64,000 bases of DNA from Latrodectus hesperus (GCA_037975125.1 CM075860.1:22649274-22713273); one strand, 5' to 3'. Shown: positions 10,547 to 23,607, numbered from the stretch's first letter. The notes: generated by a model from the sequence alone, not told the origin. Numbers and translations: made by a program.

Positions 10547-11183
10547 AAGAACCGATTTGTCAACCCCACATCTCATTTTAACCTAAAATAAGAAATTTTT
10601 CAAAAAAAAAAATAGTGAAAGATAGAAACTGCAATCTAAAGTTAAAAAGTTAAAAAAAACAATTATTTCTTGCAGCAATTATTTTAGTAATGTTTCAATA
10701 GTAAATTTCAAATATTAAAATTGTGGATTTTATTTGTTATATGGTGTTAAAGGAATATGAGAAAACATTTCAAATAAATTTCAACAATTGTTGTCTTTCG
10801 TACTCAGAAATTTAAATTTGAAAAGATATAAATTTTGTTGAGTGGAAAAAATGAATGTACATAATTTCAAAAATGAAAAATATTGTGGGTAAATTCAGTA
10901 AGTGGTGAATATATAGTATATGAGTAAATATACAATATGAGCAATATAGAATTTAATGCATTCTATTTCATTAATACCGTCCAAATTTCCATATTTTTTA
11001 TGGAAAACACCTTTCACTAGAAAAGACGTATCTAGTTCTTCAATAAAAATCGTTATTTGAAAAATAGCTATATTTAACTTTGTTGAAAACGCTGTTAATC
11101 ATGAAATTTAATCCCTCATTTTAATCAGATTAAAAAAACTGAATGAATCGTAAAATGGTTGAGTTTAATTTAGCTATACAGGT
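10547..11183. other. AT-rich interval without recognised genes
   Basis: Nothing recognised between the SINE-B flank and the SINE-A trio. Confidence 0.5.
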
Positions 11184-11482
11184 ATTTTTTCCAACGGCGG
11201 GCACATTTGGGTGACGAACCCTATGCCACAACAAGGTCAGAAACTGCTACTCATTTGTCGTTACCCAGCGGGCACCTGTGAACCAAGTCACGGAGGCGGG
11301 TAGCGTTACCCGCGCCATACCACCACAAACCCATTAAAAGGGTGGGCCACATTCATACAACAACACAGACGAAAGGACAGAGAGAACAGAAAAGGAAAAA
11401 ACATCCATGCCCGATTGGGGATTCAAACCCGGGACCAACAGCTCAGGAGTCAGGAACGCTAACCACTCAGCCATCGGTCAGC
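11184..11482 (-). mobile_element. SINE-A copy 3 (first of a tandem trio)
   Basis: Full-length minus-strand copy: poly-T/ccaacggcgg end at left, head complement ccatcggtcagc at right. Its head-side flank (attaaaactatgaatgcg) is repeated after copy 4. Confidence 0.88.
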
Positions 11483-11557
11483 ATCATTAAAACTATGAAT
11501 GCGTGTCATCCACATTTCTGAAAATAATTCATCATTTAAAACCTGTTACTTGTATGT

Positions 11558-11840
11558 CAGGCACCTGAGGGTTGAACCCTATGGCACAACAAAGCCAGAG
11601 ACTGCTAGTCATTTATCGTTACCCAGCGGGCTCCAGTGAACCAAGTCACGGAGGCGAGTAGCGTTACCCGCGCCATACCACCACAAACCCATTTAAGGGG
11701 TGAGCCACATTCATACAACAACACAGACGAAAGGACAGAGAGAACAGAAAAGGAAAAAACATCCATGCCCGAATTGGGATTCAAACCCGGGACCAACAGC
11801 TCAGGAGTCAGGAATGCTAACCACTCAGCCATCGGTCAGC
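11558..11840 (-). mobile_element. SINE-A copy 4 (second of the trio, altered 3' end)
   Basis: Same orientation as copy 3, but the terminal ccaacggcggg block is replaced by tgtatgtcaggcacctgag. That replacement is shared with copy 5. The 3' ends of copies 4 and 5 and the spacers on their left sides match each other, showing that they arose by tandem duplication and not by separate insertions. Confidence 0.85.
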
Positions 11841-11923
11841 ATAATTAAAACTATGAATGCGTGTCATCCACATTTCTGATATTAATTCATTTTTAAATCC
11901 TGTAAAACCTGTTACTTGTATGC

Positions 11924-12215
11924 CAGGCACCTGAGGGTTGAACCCTATGGCACAACAAAGCCAGAGACTGCTACTCATTTATCGTTACCCAGCGGGCACC
12001 TGTGAACCAAGTCACGGAGGCGAGTAGCGTTACCCGCGCCATACCAGATAAACCCGTTTATAGGGAGGGCCACATTCATACAACATCACAGAATAAAGGA
12101 CACAGAAACAGAGAGATAACAGAGAAGGAAAGAAACATTCATGCCTTAACCGGGATTCGAACCCGGTACCCACAGCTCAGGAGTCAGGAACGCTAACCAC
12201 TCAGCCATCGGTCGG
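11924..12215 (-). mobile_element. SINE-A copy 5 (third of the trio)
   Basis: Same altered 3' end as copy 4. Head complement ccatcggtcgg at right. It differs internally (accagataaacccg, with a short deletion relative to the others). Confidence 0.85.
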
Positions 12216-14741
12216 TACTATACTTTTATTAAATATAAAGTTCAAAAATACGTTCAGCATTATTTCAACGTACTTCTGATAGGTGACACATTGGAAAAAT
12301 TGTAAACATTTTCGTAGCCGAGAACAAAGACAATACTTTTCAATAGTAGAAAAAATTCTGAATATTACTTAAAAAGGATTTACACACATTTGGTATGTTC
12401 AAAAAAGAAAGCATCGGATGCCTCATCTATTACACTTCTCTACACATGCAGTTAACCATGAATGACAGTTTTAAATGAATGGAAAGAATCACACGTTCCA
12501 TATTTGAAACGAAGTTTTAAACGGTGTTACATTATAGAATGACGAAAATATATGCCATAGAAAAAAGATTCTCAGTTTAAACTCTGTCTAAAATTCAGTG
12601 GACAAACAGAATAGGGATTTTATGGATATCGATATGCGCATTGGAATTTGCGGCTGGGTAACAGATGTAAGAAATGTTACTATAAACCATGTGAGAAAAA
12701 TCACATTTCGGATGAATACTTACCGGAATTAGTTCTTAACGTCATTTAACGATATTAGTCACATGAGTTTCCCTTTGTTATTCTTACTTAAGCATAAAAT
12801 AACTCCAAATGGAACACATAAAGCGCAATTGTTATCCCTTCAGTGTTCCAGAATTAGTATATCTTCTTCCATTACTTTTTCTCTTTAAGATAATGTTTCA
12901 CGGTATACAACATTCGTTATCCATAGTTAATTTGGTATATTTGATTTTTATAGTACATCAGTTGCGTTTTCAAAGCTTTTAATATACCGAAGCACATATA
13001 CATTATTCTTTCATAATCAAAAACTATTTATGCTTCAATTAAGTAATAATCACAAAAAAAAATTCACAATGAACAATAATTTCCCATTATGTAAAAATAA
13101 CTCTTAAATTATTCTTTACATAATAAATTATGTTTAAGTGATAAAATAATATTTATAAGGGATCATGCAAATAAATCTAGGAAAAACTGTTAAAAATTAT
13201 GTAGAAAGAAAATAGATTTTTAATCATTTGTTGTTTTCATATATTTTTCCGGATTAATATTTTCGTTTTTTGATTAATAAGAAGATTAACTATTCCCTAA
13301 CTATATGCCAAACTTTATAAAAAATAAATTTAAATGTATATTCAATAGAATGTATGCACAAATTATATTGAACTTCTTAACATTTTAAAAATGTGTCCGA
13401 CCATACATACATTTATTACATTTGCAATTCTAATATATTTTTAGAATGGGAAATGAAACATACTTTTTATAATTTGTTATAAATTTTTCAAAAAAAATAT
13501 TCATGAACATATTTATGACACAATTCACTCAGAATATAGGGCTTATTTATTCAATGAAAAAATATTGCATTCTTCCATCAGCTTCAGCAGGAAAAAGTTG
13601 TTTATCTTGCTATGAAAATAAATTTTTCACTCTGACGGCAAAACTCACTTGATACATTTTAATAAGAAATTCCCAAAAGTACATGAATACAAATGTAAGC
13701 AATTTAAGTAAAGCCATGAATACAAACACGTTTTCTTATCACGCTTTTAGGCATGAGCTTTAAGTAGAACAAAAGAAAAACACTAATGTAATTTTTATTT
13801 TGAATTAAAACAGTTTTATAACCGGAACATCAAATTAAAATAGAAACAATCTTGTTGAAAACTAAAAAAAGGAAATTTATTTCATCTTCATCTTGTTTTT
13901 AATACTCTAAATTTATTTTTAAGATTTTCATGCAATTTTAAGCATGTAATTTTTATTGTTAGATCTTACCAAGAACATAAATTAATTTCATGTAAATGAT
14001 TTGTTTAATATAAAAAACGTGCATTTTATCATTTTTAGAACAAAAATTAATAATTTGTGGCATCATATTAACAGAGAGAATAATGGCCTTTCATAACAAA
14101 GTACTGAATGAATAACCTTATACAAGAGGACAATTTAACCTAATTATTAATTAATTAAATTATTTATTTAACCTAGTATATTAAATATGTATCATACATG
14201 TACATAGATTTTATATTACATTCATGACTATGAAATTTTAACACAGTTTCATCACAATATTTGTTTCATTTGTTGGCTAAAAGTAACATTACGTTCATTT
14301 TTCGCCAATGATAAAAATAGCCGAATGTGGTAAATCTGATGTTTTTTTAACAGCCCCCAAATAAATCCACCAAATTAATTAATTACCTAATGTAGGTCGA
14401 TACTGCTGAATCACCACAATGGAGACAATTCTAAACTAAATGATGCTTTAGCATTTTCACCTTGCCTGCTATGAGACAAATACCAATTTTAATTTGTTCA
14501 CATTACAGATTTGTGTATGTTTATATTTGAATTTCAAAAAAAAAGTACACAATTTAACTTTACCCAGCAGTTCAATAGCAATTTTTTAAAAACGTTTTTA
14601 GTATCACGTTTAAAAAATAATTAAATCATCAAATGTATGAATTTTTTCAAACGCATAAGCTAATTGTAGTAAACAAGTCACGCATTATGATCAGGACTTT
14701 GATTTCACAAGAAATAAGTCACGCGAATTAATTAACAATAT
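12216..14741. other. Long AT-rich interval without recognised genes
   Basis: About 2.5 kb of AT-rich sequence in which I see no domain, SINE head, TIR or long frame. It may be old, unrecognisable repeat or simple intergenic/intronic DNA. Confidence 0.5.
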
Positions 14742-15048
14742 TTTTTTCCAACGGCGGGCTCCTGATGGTTGAACCCTATCTCACAACAAGGCCAGAAACT
14801 GCTACTCATTTGTCGTTACCCAGGGGGCACCTGTGAACCAAGTCACGGAGGCGAGTAGCGTTACCCGCGTCATACCACCACAAACCCGTTTATAGGGTGG
14901 GCCACATTCAAACAACATCACAGAAGAAAGGACAGAGAAACACAGAGAGAACAGAGAAAGAAAGTAACCTCCATACCCGGAACGGGATTCGAACCCAAGA
15001 TCCTCAGCTCAGGAGTCAGTATAGCTAACCACTCAGCCATCTGTCGAC
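14742..15048 (-). mobile_element. SINE-A copy 6 with 14-bp TSD
   Basis: Full-length minus-strand SINE-A. The flanks repeat aattaacaatattt: the left copy begins near 14730 and merges with the element's T-tract, and the right copy lies at about 15049-15062. This gives a clear target-site duplication. Head complement is ccatctgtcg. Confidence 0.9.
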
Positions 15049-15179
15049 AATTAACAATATTTACACAGTGCAGTCCTATTAATGTATTTTCAACTTCGAA
15101 ATTAAATAGCCAATCACAGAAGGTGACAGGATAGTGTACTTGAGCGTATATATAGGTGGGTTAGGTTTTTGAAAATGGT

Positions 15180-15965
15180 AATCGTTCAAGAAACGGAGCG
15201 ATTTATTTGACATGCAAAACAGTTAGGATCATTGGCTTTCGGGCCAAAAGTAAAAGCATTTTTGAAAAGGGTAAGTTTGTGAAATGTTCTCGTGCCCTCG
15301 TGATAAAAGCGTATCTTGCATGCAAAATGGAATGGTCTAAAACCAGCTTGGGGACACGTGGGTTCACCACGGTCCACAAAAGACAGAGGTGAGCGTTGGC
15401 TGCAGAAATGTGTTCGGATGAATAGAGTGCTGTCGTTTAGAAATTGAACCAAGGGGCTGCCAACAGTGTCTCTCAAATAACTGTACAGCGAATGTTTGCT
15501 GCTTTTGGGCCTCCGAAGCACACGTCCATTATATGCACCTATGCTGACTTCTTCTCACTGGCGACGAAGTCAGGAATTTTCTCGCGGGTATTGTAATTGG
15601 GAAACCACTGAGTAGCCACAGGTAGCGTTTTCTGATGTATGCTCCAGCCGATAGATGCATGTTGGCGAATAAGACGTGAAACTCTGAAAGCAGACATCCT
15701 GCAGCTGTCGACGGAACGGTCCAGGCTAGTTACAGGATGTTCTGGGGAAATTTTCTCGTCATCTTTGGGTTCACTCATTATTTTCGTAAATATGATGGAT
15801 CAATACAAGTACGTATCAGTCCTTGCGGACCCTTTCCAATCTTATGTGTTTATTGTATTCCTTCAGGATGATGGCATCCATCAGTAGGACAATGCGAGGT
15901 ATCATACAGCTAGTGGTGAACGTGCGTGTTTCTAAGATCACCAAAATGAGTTTACCGTTCTCCCT
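15180..15965 (+). pseudogene. Tc1-type (DD34E-like) transposase relic
   Basis: Fragments on the plus strand follow the order of a Tc1 transposase. They are GSPRSTKDRGERWLQKCVRM (HTH-linker region, about 15360-15418), NSVSQITVQRMFAAFG (second HTH part, about 15458-15508), a piece ending VAFSDV (first catalytic Asp, about 15625-15645), and YVSVLADPFQSYVFIVF with DNARYHTASGE (second Asp block, about 15810-15920). The third catalytic block is missing. At least three frame changes and several stops separate the pieces, so it is dead. TIRs were not located. A SINE begins at about 15989, just after the last recognisable motif. Confidence 0.78.
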
Positions 15966-15988
15966 GCCCTTACAGTTCCCCCCTTGAC

Positions 15989-16160
15989 TGGCAGCCGAAT
16001 GGTTAGCGCTCTTGATTTCCGTTCAACAGTTCGTGGGTTCGAATCCCACTTTGGGCATGGATGTTTGTAGTGGTTCGGAATCCACTTTAAACAGTAGTTC
16101 CGGGTCTTATTAGCCTTCGTGCGCAAAAAATAACCGCGTTGTGCGACAAACAAACAAACC
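15989..16160 (+). mobile_element. SINE-C (tRNA-derived head with distinct body)
   Basis: A tRNA-like head (ggcagccgaatggttagcgc, then gtgggttcgaatcccac) is followed by gggcatggatgt, as in SINE-A and SINE-B. The body differs (ttgtagtggttcggaatcc ... gcgcaaaaaataaccgcg). The right end is uncertain. Confidence 0.7.
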
Positions 16161-17187
16161 CCTGGACAGAGAGGATCTACACAAGTATCCACTTTTGTAT
16201 CGAACCTCATTAATGTCAACCGTTCCATTGATTAGATCTGATTCTGTCAGATCAGATGGGAGTTTCGAAGCAACAAAATCAATTCGAAACTAAAGCTAAT
16301 AATTACATGACTAAAAATTAAGTTCATTTTAAAACAAAATGGTTTAGAAATTGAAACGATTATATGTTCAAGTTTAAATTCGGAACTAAGAAAATTTGGC
16401 ATTATATAAAAACCACTTGTAAACATACAAATTTTAATTATATATAGCCGTTTAAAATTTATAAAGTTGGAAAATACTGTATTCTTAATTAAAATAAATT
16501 ACAAAAATAACAGTAATAATTTCTGATGTTTCTTATTTTTTGTTTTCAAAGTAAGAAATAAAATTTAGACATATTTAACTATCATTCTTTTACATTTTTA
16601 TATATTTTTAAGCCTTATAACGTAATTTTTCAATATTAAATTGCTTAAAACTGTTAAATCCTTTTAAATTACGTGTCACATCTGAATTTTAATAAACAAA
16701 ATATTGCACAGAAATGTATATCACTGTTGAACTTTTATCGAAGAACTGTCACAGCCAATTTACAGTAGCGACTTTAACTTTGAAGGGCTTAGAGCTTTTT
16801 TGATTGAAATTACTGTGCTATATTATGAATGAAGCTCTAATCAAAACTATTGATAAGTACTTATTGTTTTCACTCGTAGCTAATTGTGACAGTTATTTTC
16901 CATTAATATTATTAATATTATGCGACAAATGCATCTAAGCTTTTCTATGGGGAATGAATGAAGACATTTTCAGATAATTGTTATCGTAACAAACTATGTT
17001 TTAACTGAAAATAAAAGACATATTGAAGAGTCTTTTGCTGAAATTTTACATAGAAGAAATTTCCAAGGCAGTTTATAATTGTCTTGTTAGTTAAAAATGC
17101 CAATATATATCTGTTTCTATTAATTCTAATTTCTGTTTATCCGTCTTATAAGCACACGCATGATATCAAATATATAAACTGATGTAA
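16161..17187. other. AT-rich interval without recognised genes
   Basis: No gene. aactgtcaca near 16745 and its complement tgtgacagtt near 16885 could be the ends of a short palindromic element, but the arms are only 10 bp. From about 17100 faint satellite-like monomers begin. Confidence 0.4.
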
Positions 17188-20100
17188 CAATATTTCCGCT
17201 CTTTTACTTTATAAGAAACGTCATTAAAATTATAAGACATCAAAATGTTTCTGTTTATTTGCTTTATAAGAGACATTATCAAAAGTATAGGACTACATCA
17301 TAATGTTTCTCTTTATTCGCTTTATAAGAAAAGTCATAAAAAATGTAGGCCAATCTAACAATGTTTCCATTTATTCACTTTATAAGAAATGTCATTAAAA
17401 TTATAGTATATCATAATGTTTCTGTTTATTCGCTTTATAAGAAACATCATCAAAAGTATAGGACAACATCATAATGTTTCTCTTTATTCGCTTTATAAGA
17501 AAAGTCATAAAAAATGTAGGCCAATCTAACAATGTTTCCATTTATTCACTTTATAAGAAACGTCATCAAAATTATAGTATATCATAATGTTTCTGTTTAT
17601 TCGCTTTATAAGAAACATCATCAAAATTATAGGACAACATCATAATGTTTCTCTTTATTCGCTTTATAAGAAAAGTCATAAAAAATGCAGGCCAACCTAA
17701 CAATGTTTCCATTTATTCACTTTATAAGAAATGTCATCAAAATTATAGTATATCATAATGTTTCTGTTTATTCGCTTTATAAGAAACATCATCAAAATTA
17801 TAGGACAACATCATAATGTTTCTCTTTATTCGCTTTATAAGAAAAGTCATAAAAAATGTAGGCCAATCTAACAATGTTTCCATTTATTCACTTTATAAGA
17901 AATGTCATCAAAATTATAGTACATCATAATGTTTCTGTTTATTCGCTTTCTGAGAGACATCATCGAAAGTATATGACAATATCATAATGTTTCTCTTTAT
18001 TCGCTTTATAAGAAAAGTCATAAAAAATGTAAGCCAACCTAACAATGTTTCCATTTATTCACTTTATAAGAAATGTCATCAAAATTATAGTATATCATAA
18101 TGTTTCTGTTTATTCGCTTTATAAGAAACATCATCAAAATTATAGGACAACATCATAATGTTTCTCTTTATTCGCTTTATAAGAAAAGTCATAAAAAATG
18201 TAGGCCAATCTAACAATGTTTCCATTTATTCACTTTATAAGAAATGTCATCAAAATTATAGTATATCATAATGTTTCTGTTTATTCGCTTTATAAGAAAC
18301 ATCATCAAAAGTATAGGACAACATCATAATGTTTCTCTTTATTCGCTTTATAAGAAAAGTCATAAAAAATGTAGGCCAATCTAACAATGTTTCCATTTAT
18401 TCACTTTATAAGAAATGTCATCAAAATTATAGTATATCATAATGTTTCTGTTTATTCGCTTTATAAGAAACATCATCAAAATTATAGGACAACATCATAA
18501 TGTTTCTCTTTATTCGCTTTATAAGAAAAGTCATAAAAAATGTAGGCCAACCTAACAATGTTTCCATTTATTCACTTTATAAGAAATGTCATCAAAATTA
18601 TAGTATATCATAATGTTTCTGTTTATTCGCTTTATAAGAAACATCATCAAAATTATAGGACAACATCATAATGTTTCTCTTTATTCGCTTTATAAGAAAA
18701 GTCATAAAAAATGTAGGCCAATCTAACAATGTTTCCATTTATTCACTTTATAAGAAATGTCATCAAAATTATAGTACATCATAATGTTTCTGTTTATTCG
18801 CTTTATGAGAGACATCATCGAAAGTATAGGACAACATCATAATGTTTCTCTTTATTCGCTTTATAAGAAAAGTCATAAAAAATGTAGGCCAACCTAACAA
18901 TGTTTCCATTTATTCACTTTATAAGAAATGTCATCAAAATTATAGTATATCATAATGTTTCTGTTTATTCGCTTTATAAGAAACATCATCAAAATTATAG
19001 GACAACATCATAATGTTTCTCTTTATTCGCTTTATAAGAAAAGTCATAAAAAATGTAGGCCAATCTAACAATGTTTCCATTTATTCACTTTTTAAGAAAT
19101 GTCATCAAAATTATAGTACATCATAATGTTTCTGTTTATTCGCTTTATAAGAAACATCATCAAAAGTATAGGGCAACATCATAATGTTTCTCTTTATTCG
19201 CTTTATAAGAAAAGTCATAAAAAATGCAGGCCAACCTAACAATGTTTCCATTTATTCACTTTATAAGAAATGTCATCAAAATTATAGTATATCATAATGT
19301 TTCTGTTTATTCGCTTTATAAGAAACATCATCAAAAGTATAGGACAACATCATAATGTTTCTCTTTATTCGCTTTATAAGAAAAGTCATAAAAAATGTAG
19401 GCCAACCTAACAATGTTTCCATTTATTCACTTTATAAGAAATGTCATCAAAATTATAGTATATCATAATGTTTCTGTTTATTCGCTTTATAAGAAACATC
19501 ATCAAAATTATAGGACAACATCATAATGTTTCTCTTTATTCGCTTTATAAGAAAAGTCATAAAAAATGTAGGCCAATCTAACAATGTTTCCATTTATTCA
19601 CTTTATAAGAAACGTCATCAAAATTATAGTATATCATAATGTTTCTGTTTATTCGCTTTATAAGAAACATCATCAAAAGTATAGGACTACATCATAATGT
19701 TTCTCTTTATTCGCTTTATAAGAAAAGTCATAAAAAATGTAGGCCAATCTAACAATGTTTCCATTTATTCACTTTATAAGAAATGTCATCAAAATTATAG
19801 TATATCATAATGTTTCTGTTTATTCGCTTTATAAGAAACATCATCAAAATTATAGGACAACATCATAATGTTTCTCTTTATTCGCTTTATAAGAAAAGTC
19901 ATAAAAAATGTAGGCCAACCTAACAATGTTTCCATTTATTCACTTTATAAGAAATGTCATCAAAATTATAGTATATCATAATGTTTCTGTTTATTCGCTT
20001 TATAAGAAACATCATCAAAATTATAGGACAACATCATAATGTTTCTCTTTATTCGCTTTATAAGAAAAGTCATAAAAAATGTAGGCCAATCTAACAATGT

Positions 20101-21400
20101 TTCCATTTATTCACTTTATAAGAAATGTCATCAAAATTATAGTATATCATAATGTTTCTGTTTATTCGCTTTATAAGAAACATCATCAAAAGTATAGGGC
20201 AACATCATAATGTTTCTCTTTATTCGCTTTATAAGAAAAGTCATAAAAAATGTAGGCCAATCTAACAATGTTTCCATTTATTCACTTTATAAGAAATGTC
20301 ATTAAAATTATAGTATATCATAATGTTTCTGTTTATTCGCTTTATAAGAAACATCATCAAAATTATAGGACAACATCATAATGTTTCTCTTTATTCGCTT
20401 TATAAGAAAAGTCATAAAAAATGCAGGCCAACCTAACAATGTTTCCATTTATTCACTTTATAAGAAATGTCATCAAAATTATAGTATATCATAATGTTTC
20501 TGTTTATTCGCTTTATAAGAAACATCATCAAAATTATAGGACAACACCATAATGTTTCTCTTTATTCGCTTTATAAGAAAAGTCATAAAAAATGTAGGCC
20601 AACCTAACAATGTTTCCATTTATTCAATTTATAAGAAATGTCATCAAAATTATAGTACATCATAATGTTTCTGTTTATTCGCTTTCTGAGAGACATCATC
20701 GAAAGTATATGACAATATCATAATGTTTCTCTTTATTCGCTTTATAAGAAAAGTCATAAAAAATGTAGGCCAACCTAACAATGTTTCCATTTATTCACTT
20801 TTTAAGAAATGTCATCAAAATTATAGTACATCATAATGTTTCTGTTTATTCGCTTTATAAGAGACATCATCGAAAGTATATGACAACATCATAATGTTTC
20901 TCTTTATTCGCTTTATAAGAAAAGTCATAAAAAATGTAAGCCAACCTAACAATGTTTCCATTTATTCACTTTATAAGAAACGTCATTAAAATTATATTAC
21001 ATCATAATGTTTCTGTTTATTCGCTTTATAATAAACATCTTCGAAAGTATAGGGCAACATCATAATGTTTCTCTTTATTCGCTTTATAAGAAAAGTCATA
21101 AAAAATGTAAGCCAACTTAACAATGTTTCCATTTATTCACTTTATAAGAAACGTCATCAAAAATAAGGGACACCTAAACAAAATTTCCATTTAGTCCCTT
21201 CATATAGGAAACATCATTAAAAGTAACCTAACATTATTTTCATTCATAATCCTTATAGGAAACATAACATCAAAATCCAATGTAACATAAAAAGGGTTTT
21301 CACATATGTACTTAATAGAAATATTCACATCAGAAATGTAAGATAGCATAACACTGTTTCCTTGTATGAGCCTTATAAGAAACTTTATACCAAAAAAGTA
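17188..21400. repeat. Satellite array: 171-bp trimeric higher-order repeat
   Basis: Three related monomers alternate. Monomer A (58 bp) begins aatgtttctgtttattcgc, B (58 bp) begins aatgtttctctttattcgc, and C (55 bp) begins aatgtttccatttattcac; all share tttataagaaa. Monomer A starts at 17244 and recurs every 171 bp to 21006, giving 23 trimers (17244 to about 21176) with no register slip at any copy I checked. A lone C-like monomer precedes the array at 17188, and about four strongly decayed monomers follow to about 21400. Marker variants recur at multiples of 171, for example A-monomers with ctgagagacatcatcg at 17928 and 20664 (16 units apart). The edge trimers are more divergent than the central ones. 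There is no coding frame. Confidence 0.97.
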
Positions 21401-21962
21401 GGTAATCTTTTTAAGGTAATGTGTGTGATGAGGAAAAACTTCTTATTTTCAATATCATACTAAAGATCAAGTGGAGCCGAGCTGTCAACCGAATGCTTGG
21501 TCTTTGGCTCAACAGCTCGCCAAATGGGGCATTTTTGGGTTGTTTGTAACTCTGAATTGTCTGTCATAGCCTTAGCATTCAGATATGACGACTGAGTGAA
21601 AAACTAAACATATAAACTTAAATCAAGTAGCTTTCGAATTTTGTAACCTGTTGTACCATATTTATAAAGGGCATGCTGACCAGGATATATTTGAGGTCCT
21701 CAAAGCATGAAAAATTACAAAAACTGTCAATTATCTTACTCCAATTTAGTTATTATTACACATGGTTAATAACTTTTTTAATGTGTGCTGCAGCATTCTT
21801 CCCATCCTTTAACCTATAGTCCAATACTGTCAATTATGTGAAAGTTGCTGGGTGGGAGACTTGGTCATTAAGAAACAAGTACATTCTAGGAGACGCTCTA
21901 TTCTTTACTTACCAGAAAAAAAGATATTATTTTCTTAGGAGGACATTGGGTTCATGTTATTT
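21401..21962. other. Post-satellite interval without recognised genes
   Basis: Moderately complex sequence with an 8-bp inverted repeat cgagctgt/acagctcg at about 21478-21520. An 82-aa frame at 21838-22086 runs into SINE-D sequence and is not a gene. Confidence 0.4.
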
Positions 21963-22066
21963 TGAACGTGCACTAGCCGCCTTTAATGCATATAATAAAT
22001 CTTCGCTTAATTCGGGATTCGGACTCACTACCTTCCGATACCCTAATCAACGAGAACACCGTGGCC
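21963..22066 (-). mobile_element. SINE-D head fragment
   Basis: Minus-strand SINE-D head: complement of an accgtggcc start and a ggtagtgagtccgaatcccg B-box region. It is truncated and abuts the next SINE-D head to tail. Confidence 0.7.
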
Positions 22067-22084
22067 TTTATTTCATGCTGTTGT

Positions 22085-22350
22085 AGTTGCACTAGTCCTC
22101 TGTATCCAGCCTTGGTTTGGATTCCATCAATTAGATGTCAGTCTTCGCAATTTAGAAGCAGAGACCAAGCAGACCTAGCTGGCACACTCAGAGATATCAT
22201 TTCACGTGGAAGACATTGTGACTCCGACTTTTTCAACGTGCATCATCCGCACCTATTGAACACGACGGCTCTTTGGTAAGGCCGGGATTCGAACTCACTA
22301 CCTTTTGATCGTGAGAATTATTCTCTCGACAACCAAGCTACCACGGCCTT
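22085..22350 (-). mobile_element. SINE-D, near full length
   Basis: Minus strand: head ggccgtggtagcttggttgt, B-box gagttcgaatcccgg, and body with cacgtgaaatgatatctctg and cttggtctctgcttctaaat. Related copies lie at 24795, 25240, 62041 and 62717. The tRNA-like head implies an internal RNA polymerase III promoter. Confidence 0.82.
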
Positions 22351-23607
22351 CTTTCAGGGGGTATCTCACCACGTTAAAGGTTTGCAAATTTAAATAAAAA
22401 AATCAATTTTGATGATGAAAAGATCCTATTTCAATTTTTTTACACATTTCAGCAAATATTTCGTAATTCGTATGTAGAATCATTTATATTATTCAATTAT
22501 TTCAAGATATCAACGTTTAAACGAACTCATAAGAAACGCAAATGACAAATTTATGAAAAACAATATTCGCTATGGACATACACAAATAACTCCTAAGCAC
22601 ATAAACACAAGCGCGTTATTAACGTTATTATAATGTAAATCGGTCGCAATAATTATTATAACAAAATTTTATATCCACATCTACCATCTGTTAAACTGAT
22701 TTTTGATATGATTCCAAGTTTTCAGTCTACCATTTCAATGGTGAGCAAATAATTAATATCTTTAATGAAAACATCCACATTATTGCTCAATAAATCAATT
22801 TTTGATTTACGATTTGAATAAAATGTTAAATCTAATAAAGTTACCGATGGTAACGAATATAGAGAATTTTTTATAGAAATGTTGCAACCAGAAGTTTCAT
22901 AAATTTTTGTAAAATGATTCTAAGTAAGTTTTTCAAATAGTTTTTATCGCCAAAAGTGGCAAATAAAACCAAACTAAGATTTTATTAGAAGGTATTATAA
23001 GGTATTATTGATAATTACGACCACATCAACTTTTGGTATGCAGTTTAAAATGAAGTGTTTTTTTGGGGTATAATTATGCCCCCAGAAGTGTCAAATGAAT
23101 CCAAATAAATTTCAATTTTTAGTATTTCATATTCTGTTTCATTTTTATTTTAATTACATAATGAAACTTTCCAAAACAATTTGAAACATATATTATTATT
23201 AATTATGATATTTAAATTATGATATCAGATAAAATTGTATATAAGTGACAGGCATTTTTCCTCATTTATGTAGTTTTCATTTAAAATTAATTCAGATTTT
23301 ATCAATACAAACATGATGTACAATTTTCAAATTTACTAAACAATCAATTCTAAGCCAGTGTAAAATATAAAATTCTTACCATAATAAACACAATCTACGA
23401 AGATGACTTTGACACCTTTTTGAGAAAGTTTCATCAAAAATTTAATCCATAAAGCTTTTGTCAATTACAGACTTTTCGAACCAGTTATAAAGTATCATTG
23501 TATAGGAAAATATTCTGATGGTTTACGAATGACAGATTTTGACCACAGGCGTTGTGTACCTTCGGTCAAAATCTATCACTATTTTCGGGATATAGCTGTT
23601 TTCTGAT
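22351..23607. other. AT-rich interval without recognised genes
   Basis: No gene. The end of this interval and the following hairpin lie in a 73-aa frame (23552-23773) with no recognisable domain. Confidence 0.45.

Noticed and set aside
15186..15521. 111-aa minus-strand frame
   Set aside because: It is the shadow of the plus-strand Tc1 transposase relic, whose motifs are recognisable on the other strand.
15938..16228. 96-aa minus-strand frame with KWDSNPRTVERKSRAL
   Set aside because: It is the complement of a tRNA-derived SINE-C head (the WDSNPR-type peptide is the B-box translated), not a gene.
16745..16895. Short MITE with aactgtcaca ends
   Set aside because: Only 10 bp of terminal complementarity, no clear target duplication and no second copy.
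17244..21176. Possible CRISPR-like array or minisatellite-encoded protein repeats
   Set aside because: There are no unique spacers between repeats, and all frames are closed by stops. It is a satellite.
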